64,000 nt of DNA from Bacillus sp. Marseille-Q1617. Its GTDB lineage: Bacteria > Bacillota > Bacilli > Bacillales > Bacillaceae_B. Below are positions 26,836 to 35,288 of the stretch, in pieces. The DNA lies in the NCBI RefSeq assembly GCF_903645295.1, contig NZ_CAHJXM010000003.1, positions 372,001-436,000 on the forward strand, given 5' to 3'. The notes below the pieces were generated by a model, which did not search any database, was not told the origin of the DNA, and worked only from the letters and a program-made list of their open reading frames with translations. Position 1 is the first letter of the stretch; every line of letters begins with the position of its first letter. Both the position numbers and the translations under genes were made by a program.

Positions 26836-27690
26836 ATGACGGGTATTTTGTTAGCCCTGATCCCCGCAGTCGCATGGGGGAGTCTTGTGTTTGTAAGTGT
26901 AAAGCTCGGGGGTAATGCCTACAGTCAGACGGTCGGGATCACAATCGGATCCCTGCTGTTTGCGGTTGGTATTTTCCTCTTTAAATCACCCCAATTATCA
27001 ATGCTTGTTTGGGGTGTCGGTTTCATTTCAGGCATCTTTTGGGCGGTGGGACAAGTCAACCAGCTCGCAAGTGTCAAGTTTATTGGTGTCGCCAAAACAG
27101 TGCCCATTTCCACCGGGATGCAGTTAATCGGAACGACTCTATTCGGCGTCCTGGTGTTTAAAGAATGGACCACCACTGAAACCATCATGCTGGGAAGCGG
27201 GGCTGTCAGCGCGCTTATCATTGGGGTGATCCTGACCTCCTATACACAAAAATCCGAGGACAAAGATAATCAACAGTTGAAGAAAGGTCTTCTTACATTG
27301 TTTATATCAAGTCTTGGGTACATAGCGTATGTCGTCATTGTCCGCTGGTTCAAGATCGACGGCTGGGAAGCCATTTTGCCGCAGGCCATCGGAATGTTTA
27401 TCGGGGCGGTTGCCATCACCGTTAGACATAAGCCTTTCACTAAATATACAATCCGCAATATTTTAACCGGCCTCATGTGGGCAGCGGGAAATCTCGGGCT
27501 ATTGCTTGCCCTTCCGAGGATCGGTGTTGCCACGAGCTTCTCCCTTTCACAAACGGGAATTGTCATTTCGACAATCGGGGGGCTCTTCTTTTTAGGGGAA
27601 AAGAAATCGAAAAAGCAAATACTGCTTGTCATCGCTGGTTGTATTCTCATCATTATCGGCGGCGTGCTGCTGGGGTTCACAAAAGAATAG
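26836..27690 (+). CDS. glcU: Glucose uptake protein GlcU (GRP transporter family)
   Basis: A 284-aa protein with ten hydrophobic segments and the drug/metabolite-transporter-like fold of GRP sugar transporters (start LLALIPAVAWGSLVFVSVKLG, QLIGTTLFGVLVFKEW). It imports glucose by a PTS-independent, proton-linked route. The next gene encodes glucose dehydrogenase, the same pairing as glcU-gdh in other Bacillus, where it works in the forespore or on germination. I did not find a convincing SigG promoter upstream. ATG follows AAAAGGGATG. Confidence 0.9.
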   Translation: MTGILLALIPAVAWGSLVFVSVKLGGNAYSQTVGITIGSLLFAVGIFLFKSPQLSMLVWGVGFISGIFWAVGQVNQLASVKFIGVAKTVPISTGMQLIGTTLFGVLVFKEWTTTETIMLGSGAVSALIIGVILTSYTQKSEDKDNQQLKKGLLTLFISSLGYIAYVVIVRWFKIDGWEAILPQAIGMFIGAVAITVRHKPFTKYTIRNILTGLMWAAGNLGLLLALPRIGVATSFSLSQTGIVISTIGGLFFLGEKKSKKQILLVIAGCILIIIGGVLLGFTKE

Positions 27691-27750
27691 ACCAAGCATT
27701 ACGTCAATCAATTCTTTTGTCCATTACAAAATCTCTGCCCCCAGAGCTGA

Positions 27751-28557
<807 letters not shown>

Positions 28558-28592
28558 GGAGATGAAAGGGTAGGGCGGTGTTTGGATATGAG

Positions 28593-28627
28593 GAGTCTGC
28601 TCTGTAATGGGGCGGGCTCTTTTTTGT
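28593..28627 (+). terminator. Terminator of glcU-gdh
   Basis: GAGTCTGCTC pairs with GGGCGGGCTC (three G-U pairs), followed by TTTTTTGTTT. Confidence 0.75.
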
Positions 28628-28913
28628 TTACACGCAGGAGCGAATTTGAAAGTAAGGTCTCCAGCAGTAGATGTGGAGAAGGGTTTTTATCCTTTTATTA
28701 GAGAGAAAACGGGATGTTATAGCTGAAATGACTTTTTTCATGTAAAAAAGGCTGCTTTAAAGCTAACGGGTGCTGTTTTGGAGTGCAAAATTGCAATCTA
28801 CACCGCAAAATGTGGTGATCATTGCAGATGCATTTACACTTAATCTTACCCGACAAAGTGAACAGAAGCGGGCCCCCCGAGTCAGATGAAAGAATCAGTA
28901 ACATTGGATGATT
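28628..28913. other. Gene-free spacer
   Basis: No supported gene. A minus-strand 68-codon frame (28698-28904) has no RBS or family resemblance. The segment is AT-rich with small inverted repeats such as TGCAAAATTGCA. Confidence 0.4.
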
Positions 28914-29105
28914 AAATAAGGGGAGAACTTTCCCTTAATGAAGTAATGGAACTGAAAACAGTTAAAATAAAGGGAAGTTTTACTTCTATTCACTTGAAAA
29001 ACATTAAAATTGGGGATTTGTGCAAGATTAGAAGAAAATTTTCCCCTTATTTACCCCTATCCAAGCGAGCTTCAGCAGATTAACGGGAAAATTTCCCCTT
29101 ATTTA
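28914..29105. repeat. Two direct and two inverted copies of an AAATAAGGGGAAA-TTTCCC motif
   Basis: Copies begin near 28914 and 28964 in one orientation and near 29034 and 29086 in the opposite orientation, spaced 50 and 52 bp within each pair. The best copies read AAATAAGGGGAGAACTTTCC and, inverted, GGGAAAATTTCCCCTTATTT. Together they make an imperfect palindrome of about 190 bp. Confidence 0.6.
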
Positions 29106-29151
29106 TCTTTAGTTACTCTATAAAGGATAAGGCATCCTTATAATCCTAACA

Positions 29152-29521
29152 GTGTCCAGCTGCAGGGCTTAGAGGCACATGTCATAAGCCGAATTGTCCA
29201 AGAAGGCAAAGACCCGCCTTCATGGCCAATTCGTCTTATGCCACCCGCCTCTGAGCAAAGCCCTTCCGCTTTTCTTTTGTCCAGCTCCGCCGGCTAGAGG
29301 CTCGAGACATAAGTCATGCCATCCAAAAAGGCAAAGAGCGCCTTTATGGCTGCCCTGTCTTATGCTTGTCGCCTCTGAGCAAGCCGCCTCCGCTTTTCTA
29401 GTGTCCAGCTGCAGTGGGCTGCTCCCGTTTGAAAATTAACCTTAGTCTTTTGAGGCAAAAAGCGCCTCTAAAGCCTAAGAACATTTTTCAAAGGGAGCAA
29501 AACGCCCACTTCCGCTTTTCT
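29152..29521 (+). repeat. Three tandem copies of dispersed palindromic repeat, family B
   Basis: Units at 29152-29275, 29277-29399 and 29401-29521 (about 124, 123 and 121 bp) share the left end TGTCCAGCT and the right end TCCGCTTTTCT and have self-complementary interiors (TTAGAGGC...GCCTCTGAG, AAGGC...GCCTT). Units 1 and 2 are closely alike; unit 3 keeps ends but has a different interior. An inverted fourth copy is at 38033-38154. No transposase is encoded, so these are MITE-like. Confidence 0.85.
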
Positions 29522-29559
29522 GTCTCCCAATATTTTAACTCCATTGCCAGTAATTTAAG

Positions 29560-29619
29560 TTGAAAGCGAACGTATATTCGTATACAATCATAGATATAAT
29601 AAACAAGAACGAATGTTCG
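29560..29619 (+). promoter_or_regulatory. SigA promoter of polY2 with two LexA boxes
   Basis: TTGAAA (29560-29565), 17-bp spacer, TACAAT (29583-29588). A LexA-like box CGAACGTATATTCG (29567-29580) fills the spacer, and a second, AGAACGAATGTTCG (29606-29619), lies downstream. The Gram-positive LexA consensus is CGAACN4GTTCG; each site has one mismatch. SOS induction is therefore expected. Confidence 0.8.
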
Positions 29620-29646
29620 ATTTCATGAAGGGAAGGAGTGAAAAGG

Positions 29647-30909
29647 ATGACTGTCGATTACAGCGGGCTGCCGCACCACAAGATTTTATGCATCGATATG
29701 AAGAGCTTTTACGCCAGCTGTTCGGCTGTCATGCTCGGACTCGATCCGCTCCAGTGCCATTTAGCGGTGGTCGGGGACCGGGAGCGGCAGGGGAGCATTG
29801 TATTGGCTGCGTCTCCCAGATTAAAAAAAGAATTTGGAATTAAAACGGGGTCGCGGATGTTCGAAATTCCAAAGGATCCACGCATTCAGCTAGTAGAGCC
29901 CAAAATGGCCACCTACGTGCGCATCTCCACTGAAATCACCCGTCTGTTTCATCGTTATGTCCCGAAAGACGCCATTCACACGTATAGTGTCGATGAAAGC
30001 TTCATCAAAATTGACGGGGCCACCCATCTGTGGGGGGACGCCATGACCATCGCCCGTAAAATCAAAGATGATATGGAAAGGGAATTTCAGCTTCCGTGCG
30101 CCATCGGCATCGGACCCAATATGCTTCTCTCCAAGCTTTGTTTAGACCTTGAAGCAAAGAAGGAGGGAATTGCAGAGTGGAGGTATGAAGACGTGCCGGA
30201 AAAGCTGTGGCCTCTGTCCCCCCTCAGTGAAATGTGGGGAATCGGCCGCCGTCTTGAAAAGACGCTCAACCGGATGGGGATCTTCTCGGTCGGGCAGCTG
30301 GCCCAGTATGAGCTGGAAAAGCTCGAAGCGAAGTTCGGAGTAATGGGCAACCAGCTGTATTATCATGCATGGGGTGTGGATTTATCGGAAATCGGGGCGC
30401 CGATCATGGAAGGGCAGATCAGCTTCGGAAAGAGTCAGATCCTCCTCAGGGATTACAAGGAAAGGAAGGAAATCAAGTCTGTCATTCTCGAGATGTGTGA
30501 AGAAGTGGCAAGAAGAGCGAGGACACATAAAAAGGCCGGAAGGACCATCAGCTTCGGAATCGGGTACAGTAAAGAAGAATTTGGGGGCGGGTTCCACCGT
30601 TCGAGGACGGTGGAAGAGCCGACCAATATCACGATGGATCTGTACAGAGTCTGCCTTGAGCTTTTCGAAGAGAATGATAACGGAAAGACTGTCCGGAAAA
30701 TATCCATCGCCCTTTCAAATATTGTGGAGGATGAAACGCTGCAGATTTCCTTATTTGATCCCAAGCGATGGGAGAAGCGCGAATTGGGATATGTGGTGGA
30801 TAGGATTCGCCGCAAGTATGGGTCGGCTTCCCTGCTCAGGGCGGTATCCTATACAGAAGCAGGAACGGCGAGACACCGTGCGCGGCTCGTCGGAGGACAC
30901 AAATCATGA
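29647..30909 (+). CDS. polY2: SOS-induced Y-family DNA polymerase (PolY2/UvrX-like)
   Basis: A 420-aa error-prone polymerase. The palm motifs are ILCIDMKSFYASC and the catalytic YSVDESFIKI; the thumb contains MWGIGRRLEKTLNRMGIFSVGQL; a beta-clamp-like motif LQISLFDP lies in the C-terminal part. The C-terminus and the LexA boxes match B. subtilis YqjW (UmuC-type). ATG 29647 is 9 bp after GGAAGGAG; the in-frame GTG at 29638 abuts that RBS. The YolD-like gene follows after 23 bp. Confidence 0.94.
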   Translation: MTVDYSGLPHHKILCIDMKSFYASCSAVMLGLDPLQCHLAVVGDRERQGSIVLAASPRLKKEFGIKTGSRMFEIPKDPRIQLVEPKMATYVRISTEITRLFHRYVPKDAIHTYSVDESFIKIDGATHLWGDAMTIARKIKDDMEREFQLPCAIGIGPNMLLSKLCLDLEAKKEGIAEWRYEDVPEKLWPLSPLSEMWGIGRRLEKTLNRMGIFSVGQLAQYELEKLEAKFGVMGNQLYYHAWGVDLSEIGAPIMEGQISFGKSQILLRDYKERKEIKSVILEMCEEVARRARTHKKAGRTISFGIGYSKEEFGGGFHRSRTVEEPTNITMDLYRVCLELFEENDNGKTVRKISIALSNIVEDETLQISLFDPKRWEKRELGYVVDRIRRKYGSASLLRAVSYTEAGTARHRARLVGGHKS

Positions 30910-30932
30910 TGAAATCCGGGAGGTGAGCAAGT

Positions 30933-31268
30933 GTGATTCGTGACCGAGGAAGAATCAAATGGACGTCCATGATGCTGCCGGAGCATGTGAAATTATTACG
31001 CGACTGGGCGAAAGAAGATACCTATGAAAAAAGAAAAGAGCTTGATGAACAAGAATTAGAAGTATTGAACGAAGTAGTGGCGGAAGCGATGGAATTCGGT
31101 AAAGCCGTATCCATCACTCATTATGTGAATCATCGGCATGAGGCCCTTGTCGGAACCATTCACCATGCTGATTCATTGGAAGGGAAGCTGCATGTCGTGG
31201 ACAGGGGTGAGAAAGTTCACTATATTCCTTTATCGGCCATCACGGATATCCGCTTTTTTGAAGAGTGA
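30933..31268 (+). CDS. YolD-like family protein, partner of PolY2
   Basis: A 111-aa YolD-like protein (DRGRIKWTSMMLPEHVKLLRDW near the N-terminus is the family hallmark). YolD-like genes regularly follow Y-family polymerases in Bacillus and are proposed accessory or control factors, as UmuD is to UmuC, although unrelated in fold. The GTG start follows GGGAGGTGAG. It shares the LexA-controlled transcript of polY2; equivalent to B. subtilis YqjX. Confidence 0.87.
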   Translation: MIRDRGRIKWTSMMLPEHVKLLRDWAKEDTYEKRKELDEQELEVLNEVVAEAMEFGKAVSITHYVNHRHEALVGTIHHADSLEGKLHVVDRGEKVHYIPLSAITDIRFFEE

Positions 31269-31329
31269 GCAGGTCACTGGTACCAATAAAAAGAGAGACT
31301 TTGCAAATGAAGTCTCTCCGCTTTCATCA

Positions 31330-31545
31330 TTATTCCTCATCCAGCACTTTCTCCGCACGCACACAAGATTCGAATTTCCCCTTGTGGGAAGCGTCGCAGA
31401 ACGGCATTTTAGTAGATAGACCGCAGCGGCATAATGAGAAGACCTGCTTCGTGGGAAAAACATTTCCGTCTGCATCGATTAATTCGACATCCCCGGTTAC
31501 CCGAAGAGAACCGTTGTCATTGACTTTGATTTGAGCTTTTGCCAT
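31330..31545 (-). CDS. CDGSH iron-sulfur domain protein
   Basis: A 71-aa protein with the CDGSH-type 2Fe-2S motif: CRCGLSTKMPFCDASHKGKF gives the C-x-C-x8-C-x3-H ligand set, with Ala in the usual Gly-Ser segment (CDASH). It probably carries electrons or transfers a cluster; the precise role is unknown. The ATG at 31545 follows AAAGGGTGG on the minus strand. The start is nearly back to back with the leader of the HesB-like gene at 31673, so two iron-sulfur genes diverge here. Confidence 0.9.
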   Translation of the reverse strand: MAKAQIKVNDNGSLRVTGDVELIDADGNVFPTKQVFSLCRCGLSTKMPFCDASHKGKFESCVRAEKVLDEE

Positions 31546-31672
31546 GAAAAACCACCCTTTCTATAAAATACAAAAGTTTCCCCATACTGATAGTAAAGTG
31601 AAAGATGAAAAAATGCAATATAATAAAGGGAAGAGAAAAAATATGATAGGATGGAAGGGAGGAGGAAGTCAA

Positions 31673-32005
31673 ATGAACATTCAACTTACAGATGCAGCAG
31701 CAGAAAAGATAACCGAGAAAACAGCAGGCCAAAAAGGTTATTTGAAATTAAAATATGACATAGACGGATGCGGGTGTGTAGTGAGCGGCGTCCCGACCTT
31801 ATGGTATGTGGCAGAACCGGATGAAGTCGATGATGTGACAGTCGAGACCAATCATTTTCCGATTTTGGTTGAGAAGTCGAAAACGGTTTTTCTTGATGAA
31901 GATTTGAAAATCGATTTTTCAACAACCAGTAATACCTTTCAACTGAAAAGCCCTGGACAGATCCTCAACGGAAGAATGAACTTCATCCTATACCCTGCAG
32001 AATAG
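31673..32005 (+). CDS. yqkB: HesB/IscA-like iron-sulfur cluster biogenesis protein (YqkB)
   Basis: A 110-aa protein of the HesB/YadR/YfhF-type fold (MNIQLTDAAAEKITEKTAGQ, LKYDIDGCGCVVSGVPTLW). The cysteines in GCGC differ from the classical three-Cys A-type carrier pattern, as in other YqkB proteins, so carrier activity is uncertain. I chose ATG 31673 because GGGAGGAGG precedes it and the family starts there; longer in-frame starts reach back into the CDGSH start region. Ends at a shared terminator. Confidence 0.85.
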   Translation: MNIQLTDAAAEKITEKTAGQKGYLKLKYDIDGCGCVVSGVPTLWYVAEPDEVDDVTVETNHFPILVEKSKTVFLDEDLKIDFSTTSNTFQLKSPGQILNGRMNFILYPAE

Positions 32006-32009
32006 AGAA

Positions 32010-32043
32010 AAAGCCGGTCCTCAAGGGGAGCCGGCTTTATTTT
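32010..32043. terminator. Bidirectional terminator between yqkB and the APH-like gene
   Basis: AAAGCCGG / CCGGCTTT arms (32010-32017, 32031-32038) with T-rich flanks on both strands; it overlaps the stop codon of the minus-strand gene. Confidence 0.8.
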
Positions 32044-32938
32044 CATTCATGAGCCTCTCATACATTTCCGCAATGGCTGCCCCGTTTTGCCAGCAGTCGC
32101 CCCCGTCTTCTGTACACCAGCAGGCAGACAGGACGGAGTGACAGAATCCGTAAGCGATGAGCTTTTCATAGGAAAGGGACAGAAGGGAAGACAAGGTCAG
32201 CGTTCTGAATTTTAAGAGTTCATAAGGATTTTCATGGTCCTTCCAGTGGTTCAGGGTGTACTGGATGCAGTCGTATTCCCGCTCCCCGATCAGCCCCTTG
32301 GGATCGATGGCGGTCCAGCCGGCAGCCTCGGAGTACAGGATGTTTTCATGATGCAAGTCACCGTGAAGCAGGTAACGGTCCTGTGGGGAACCGAGAAGCC
32401 TGCGGAAAAGTGACTCTGCTTTTGAGATCATCTTCTCCGGCAGGGGACCGTTCCCGTCCTTAAAGCGGGATTTATATCGACTGATGCCTTCCGACCAGGC
32501 TTCAACATCGGGAAAAGAGTGGGAAGTTGAAGGCTTGTGCCACAATGACCTGGCAATAGAGGCGAAAATCTTTAATTGCTCCATTTCATTTCCAAGAGAA
32601 TGTAAAGGGGAGCCGGGCTTTACATGAGAGAGGAGCATCCAGCCCGTTTCCTGGTCAGAGTCGATCATCTTCACCATGGCATCCCCGGAGAATTCCCTGA
32701 GTGCATGGAATTCATTTGAAAAGTCTTTATTGGGATACCCCGTTTTCAACACCACGGAAGTCCCGTCATGGAGTACGGCCGGGACGACGAAATTGTAGCT
32801 CAAGGAAAAAGGTTCACCGTATGTCAGGTTAAATCGTTCCTTCAGGATGAGTATCGTCTGTTCAGCTTGATCGATCCAGGCCGCCCCGGATTCTCCATAC
32901 ATCGTTATCATCTTAGAATGGAAATAGCCCGGGATCAT
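32021..32938 (-). CDS. APH(6)/hydroxyurea-type phosphotransferase
   Basis: A 305-aa kinase-fold protein. The Brenner catalytic motif HGDLHHENIL and the metal-binding AIDPKGLIGE (in place of DFG) are those of the APH(6)/HUR family, which includes streptomycin 6-phosphotransferases. Chromosomal copies in Bacillus often have no known resistance role, so resistance cannot be inferred. Its ATG overlaps the yqkD stop by 4 bp, so both genes are cotranscribed leftward. Confidence 0.85.
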   Translation of the reverse strand: MIPGYFHSKMITMYGESGAAWIDQAEQTILILKERFNLTYGEPFSLSYNFVVPAVLHDGTSVVLKTGYPNKDFSNEFHALREFSGDAMVKMIDSDQETGWMLLSHVKPGSPLHSLGNEMEQLKIFASIARSLWHKPSTSHSFPDVEAWSEGISRYKSRFKDGNGPLPEKMISKAESLFRRLLGSPQDRYLLHGDLHHENILYSEAAGWTAIDPKGLIGEREYDCIQYTLNHWKDHENPYELLKFRTLTLSSLLSLSYEKLIAYGFCHSVLSACWCTEDGGDCWQNGAAIAEMYERLMNENKAGSP

Positions 32939-33867
32939 GAGGCGCCCTCCTTTTTATGGTTGACGACTTCATCCAGGAATCGTTGGACCACGCCCTCATA
33001 CTTCTCGGGATCTTCGTTGTAGGATTGGGCATGGGTGCCGCGGAAATCAAGATGCATCATTTTCGCCCCCTGCTTCTTATGAAATAAATCTTCCGTCATT
33101 TTCGGCAGGATATAGTCGTCTTCCATACTGTGGATGAACAAGACAGGCTTTTGGATGTTCCCGATGACCGAAATAGGGGAGAGTTCCTTTAACGAATAAC
33201 CCTCGCGGAATTTCAAGGTTCGGCTTACGAGAGGCAGCAGGAATCTCGCTGGCACTTTCAGTTCGACACTCATCCTGTAGGCGAGCTGTTCGGCGAAATC
33301 GGAATACGGGCAATCTGCAATATAAAAGTCAGCGCAGTCCTCGACACTTCCCCCGAAGAGGAGGACGGTCGCGGCCCCCATGGATTCACCATGCAGGCCA
33401 AAAAAAACATCTTTGCCTTCCCGTTGGATCAATTCATCGACGACGGCTTTTAAATCGTACTTTTCGTAATATCCGTAGCTTGTCGTGCTGCCGCCGGACC
33501 CCCCGTGGCGCCGGTGGTCATAGATGATCGCGTTGAATCCTTTTTTTATAAACATATTCATATATTTAATGGAATTAAGCTTATTTTCAGTGACCCCATG
33601 TGCAAAGATCATATATCTCTTATGAGGGTAAGGAGTGACGAAAATAGCGTTGAGATCATATCCGTACGGCGAGGGGATGTTCACTTCTTCTTTGGGGAGT
33701 GCATCATATTCTTCCTGGTTTAGCCGGAGTGCATTGATTTCCCTTGAACGAACGGAATGTTCATCTTTTTTTGGAAGGTACAGGAAGGTATTCGTAATGA
33801 AATATCCCAATCCGCCAATTCCAAGAGCGGAGAGGAACCCTCCTAGCAAGAGAGATCTCTTTTTCAT
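32935..33867 (-). CDS. yqkD: Membrane-anchored alpha/beta hydrolase (YqkD)
   Basis: A 310-aa serine hydrolase. One N-terminal membrane segment (LLLGGFLSALGIGGLGYFIT) is followed by an alpha/beta-hydrolase domain with oxyanion segment FAHGVTENK, nucleophile elbow LHGESMGA, catalytic Asp region HSMEDDYI and C-terminal His region FRGTHAQSYN. Substrate unknown; related proteins are esterases or BAAT/FSH-like hydrolases. ATG 33867 is set by GAGGTGAT just upstream; a GTG at 33876 lies inside this RBS. Confidence 0.88.
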   Translation of the reverse strand: MKKRSLLLGGFLSALGIGGLGYFITNTFLYLPKKDEHSVRSREINALRLNQEEYDALPKEEVNIPSPYGYDLNAIFVTPYPHKRYMIFAHGVTENKLNSIKYMNMFIKKGFNAIIYDHRRHGGSGGSTTSYGYYEKYDLKAVVDELIQREGKDVFFGLHGESMGAATVLLFGGSVEDCADFYIADCPYSDFAEQLAYRMSVELKVPARFLLPLVSRTLKFREGYSLKELSPISVIGNIQKPVLFIHSMEDDYILPKMTEDLFHKKQGAKMMHLDFRGTHAQSYNEDPEKYEGVVQRFLDEVVNHKKEGAS

Positions 33868-33962
33868 ACATATCACCTCATTGTCTTACAGCAGTGCATT
33901 TATTTTATCATTAAAGTGGAAAGAAGTGGAATGTAAATGCATTGGGAGCATTGGTGAATAAG

Positions 33963-33996
33963 GAAAAAGAAGCGCCCCGCTGCGGAGGGCACTTCT
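33963..33996 (-). terminator. Terminator of the 43-aa gene
   Basis: On the minus strand AGAAGTGCCC / GGGCGCTTCT (one G-U pair), followed by TTTTTCC. Confidence 0.7.
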
Positions 33997-34005
33997 GAAG
34001 GTGAA

Positions 34006-34137
34006 TCAAGATTTGGCATTTTGACGCTTAGTCGGGTGAATCGCTTTATCAAGCTCTTCCGCAGATAGAGTATTCGCCGTTGTATCGCTGTTTGGCTTTC
34101 CTTTTTGACTAAATCCTTTTTCGCGTTTTTGACTCAT
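34006..34137 (-). CDS. Small hydrophilic protein, 43 aa, unknown function
   Basis: ATG at 34137, stop at 34006, with GAGGTGATG 5-10 bp upstream and its own terminator. The product starts MSQKREKGFSQKGKPNSDTT, is rich in Lys, Gln and Ser, and has no hydrophobic segment; it is likely disordered, like small acid-soluble or spore-associated proteins of Bacillus. I do not recognise a named family. The good RBS, terminator and gene spacing support it being real. Confidence 0.65.
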   Translation of the reverse strand: MSQKREKGFSQKGKPNSDTTANTLSAEELDKAIHPTKRQNAKS

Positions 34138-34204
34138 GTTTTCATCACCTCATAGCATGGAATTAGTCTTAGAATGCTCGAGGGGATGACGGGATATGCA
34201 GCAA

Positions 34205-35107
34205 TTATTGATTCAATTCGTAAAGTCTGTAATAGCCGGTATCAATCGGCCTGCTGATGTGAGGCTTCACAATGTCAATCGCTTGGGAAAGCTTTTCCAG
34301 ATCGATCCCGGTCTCCACTCCCATTTCTTCAGCCATGTATACAACGTCTTCCGTCGCAACATTTCCTGTGGCTCCCGGAGCGAACGGGCATCCACCCAGT
34401 CCGCCGGCAGAAGTATCAAAGCGATCGACCCCGGCCTGCATCGAAGCGAGGATATTGGCCAAGGCAAGCTTCCTGGTGTCATGGAAATGAGCAGTCAGGA
34501 GTGTATCAGGCAGCTCATCTTTAAGTAAAGAAAATAGTGTATGCGCTTCAAGGGGATTCGCACGCCCGACTGTATCCGCGACACTTAACTCATCGACGCC
34601 CATCCCGACGAACCTTTTGCAGAGGGAAAGGGTATCCCCAGGCTCGATTTTTCCTTCATAAGGACAATAAAAAGCTGTCGAGATACACGCTCTCACAAAA
34701 TAACCCCGGTCTTTTAACTGAGCAATGAGAGGCTCAAGATCTGAAAGCGCCTCTTCTGTTGTTTTATTGATATTCTTTTGATTGAACGTACTGCTTACTC
34801 CTACAAATACAGCTACAGCCCTGCAGCCGGTTTCATATACACGATCGAGCCCCTTCTTGTTCGGTGCAAGCACGAAGTCGCGAGAGTCACTTGTTAAGCA
34901 GGAATCAACAATATCTGCTGCATCCTGCATCTGAGGCACCCATTTAGGAGATACAAAGGAAGTCAATTCCATCTCCCTGATACCGGATTCCTTCAGGCGT
35001 AATATAAATTCTTTCTTCGTATCGGTCGGCACAAAGTTCTTTTCGTTTTGTAAGCCGTCGCGCGGCCCCACTTCGATAATGGTTATGCTTTTAGGTAATT
35101 TCATCAT
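34205..35107 (-). CDS. mvaB: Hydroxymethylglutaryl-CoA lyase
   Basis: A 300-aa TIM-barrel lyase cleaving HMG-CoA to acetyl-CoA and acetoacetate, the last step of leucine breakdown. The N-terminal EVGPRDGLQNE holds the catalytic Arg-Asp, metal ligands appear in HFHDTR, and GGLGGCPFAPGATGN carries the active-site Cys of the HMG-CoA lyase signature. B. subtilis YngG is the equivalent. It diverges from the thiolase-scoAB operon, whose enzymes consume acetoacetate. Methylcrotonyl-CoA carboxylase genes are not in the window. Confidence 0.95.
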   Translation of the reverse strand: MMKLPKSITIIEVGPRDGLQNEKNFVPTDTKKEFILRLKESGIREMELTSFVSPKWVPQMQDAADIVDSCLTSDSRDFVLAPNKKGLDRVYETGCRAVAVFVGVSSTFNQKNINKTTEEALSDLEPLIAQLKDRGYFVRACISTAFYCPYEGKIEPGDTLSLCKRFVGMGVDELSVADTVGRANPLEAHTLFSLLKDELPDTLLTAHFHDTRKLALANILASMQAGVDRFDTSAGGLGGCPFAPGATGNVATEDVVYMAEEMGVETGIDLEKLSQAIDIVKPHISRPIDTGYYRLYELNQ

Positions 35108-35126
35108 TTCCCGCCCCCTTGTACTT

Positions 35127-35156
35127 ATTGTAGGAAAATTTCGACAACAAAATCAA
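35127..35156 (-). promoter_or_regulatory. SigA promoter of the HMG-CoA lyase gene
   Basis: On the minus strand TTGATT (35156-35151), 18-bp spacer, TACAAT (35132-35127). Confidence 0.6.
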
Positions 35157-35184
35157 CTAAATTTTTTAAGAAAGAGAAAGGAAA

Positions 35185-35199
35185 ATGAAGCGTTTACAT
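35185..35199 (-). promoter_or_regulatory. cre-like site between mvaB and the thiolase operon
   Basis: Read on the minus strand, ATGTAAACGCTTCAT matches the cre consensus WTGNAANCGNWNNCW except one position. It lies just upstream of the thiolase promoter and about 30 bp upstream of the lyase promoter, so CcpA could affect both. Confidence 0.55.
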
Positions 35200-35207
35200 A
35201 GAAAAGG

Positions 35208-35235
35208 TTAAAGTGGAGATATTTTTGCCTATTCT
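35208..35235 (+). promoter_or_regulatory. SigA promoter of thiolase-scoA-scoB
   Basis: TTAAAG (35208-35213), 16-bp spacer, TATTCT (35230-35235), about 54 bp before the start codon. Confidence 0.45.
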
Positions 35236-35288
35236 CTAAAGGGTGGAAATTCATGCAAATCAGTCAGAATGGAATGGGAGGAAGAGAA

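Noticed and set aside
28698..28904. 68-codon minus-strand frame in the spacer after gdh
   Set aside because: No RBS at its start, no recognisable family, and it crosses small inverted repeats.
29194..29439. 81-codon plus-strand frame
   Set aside because: It runs through three tandem family B repeats and is explained by them; composition is unlike the neighbouring proteins.
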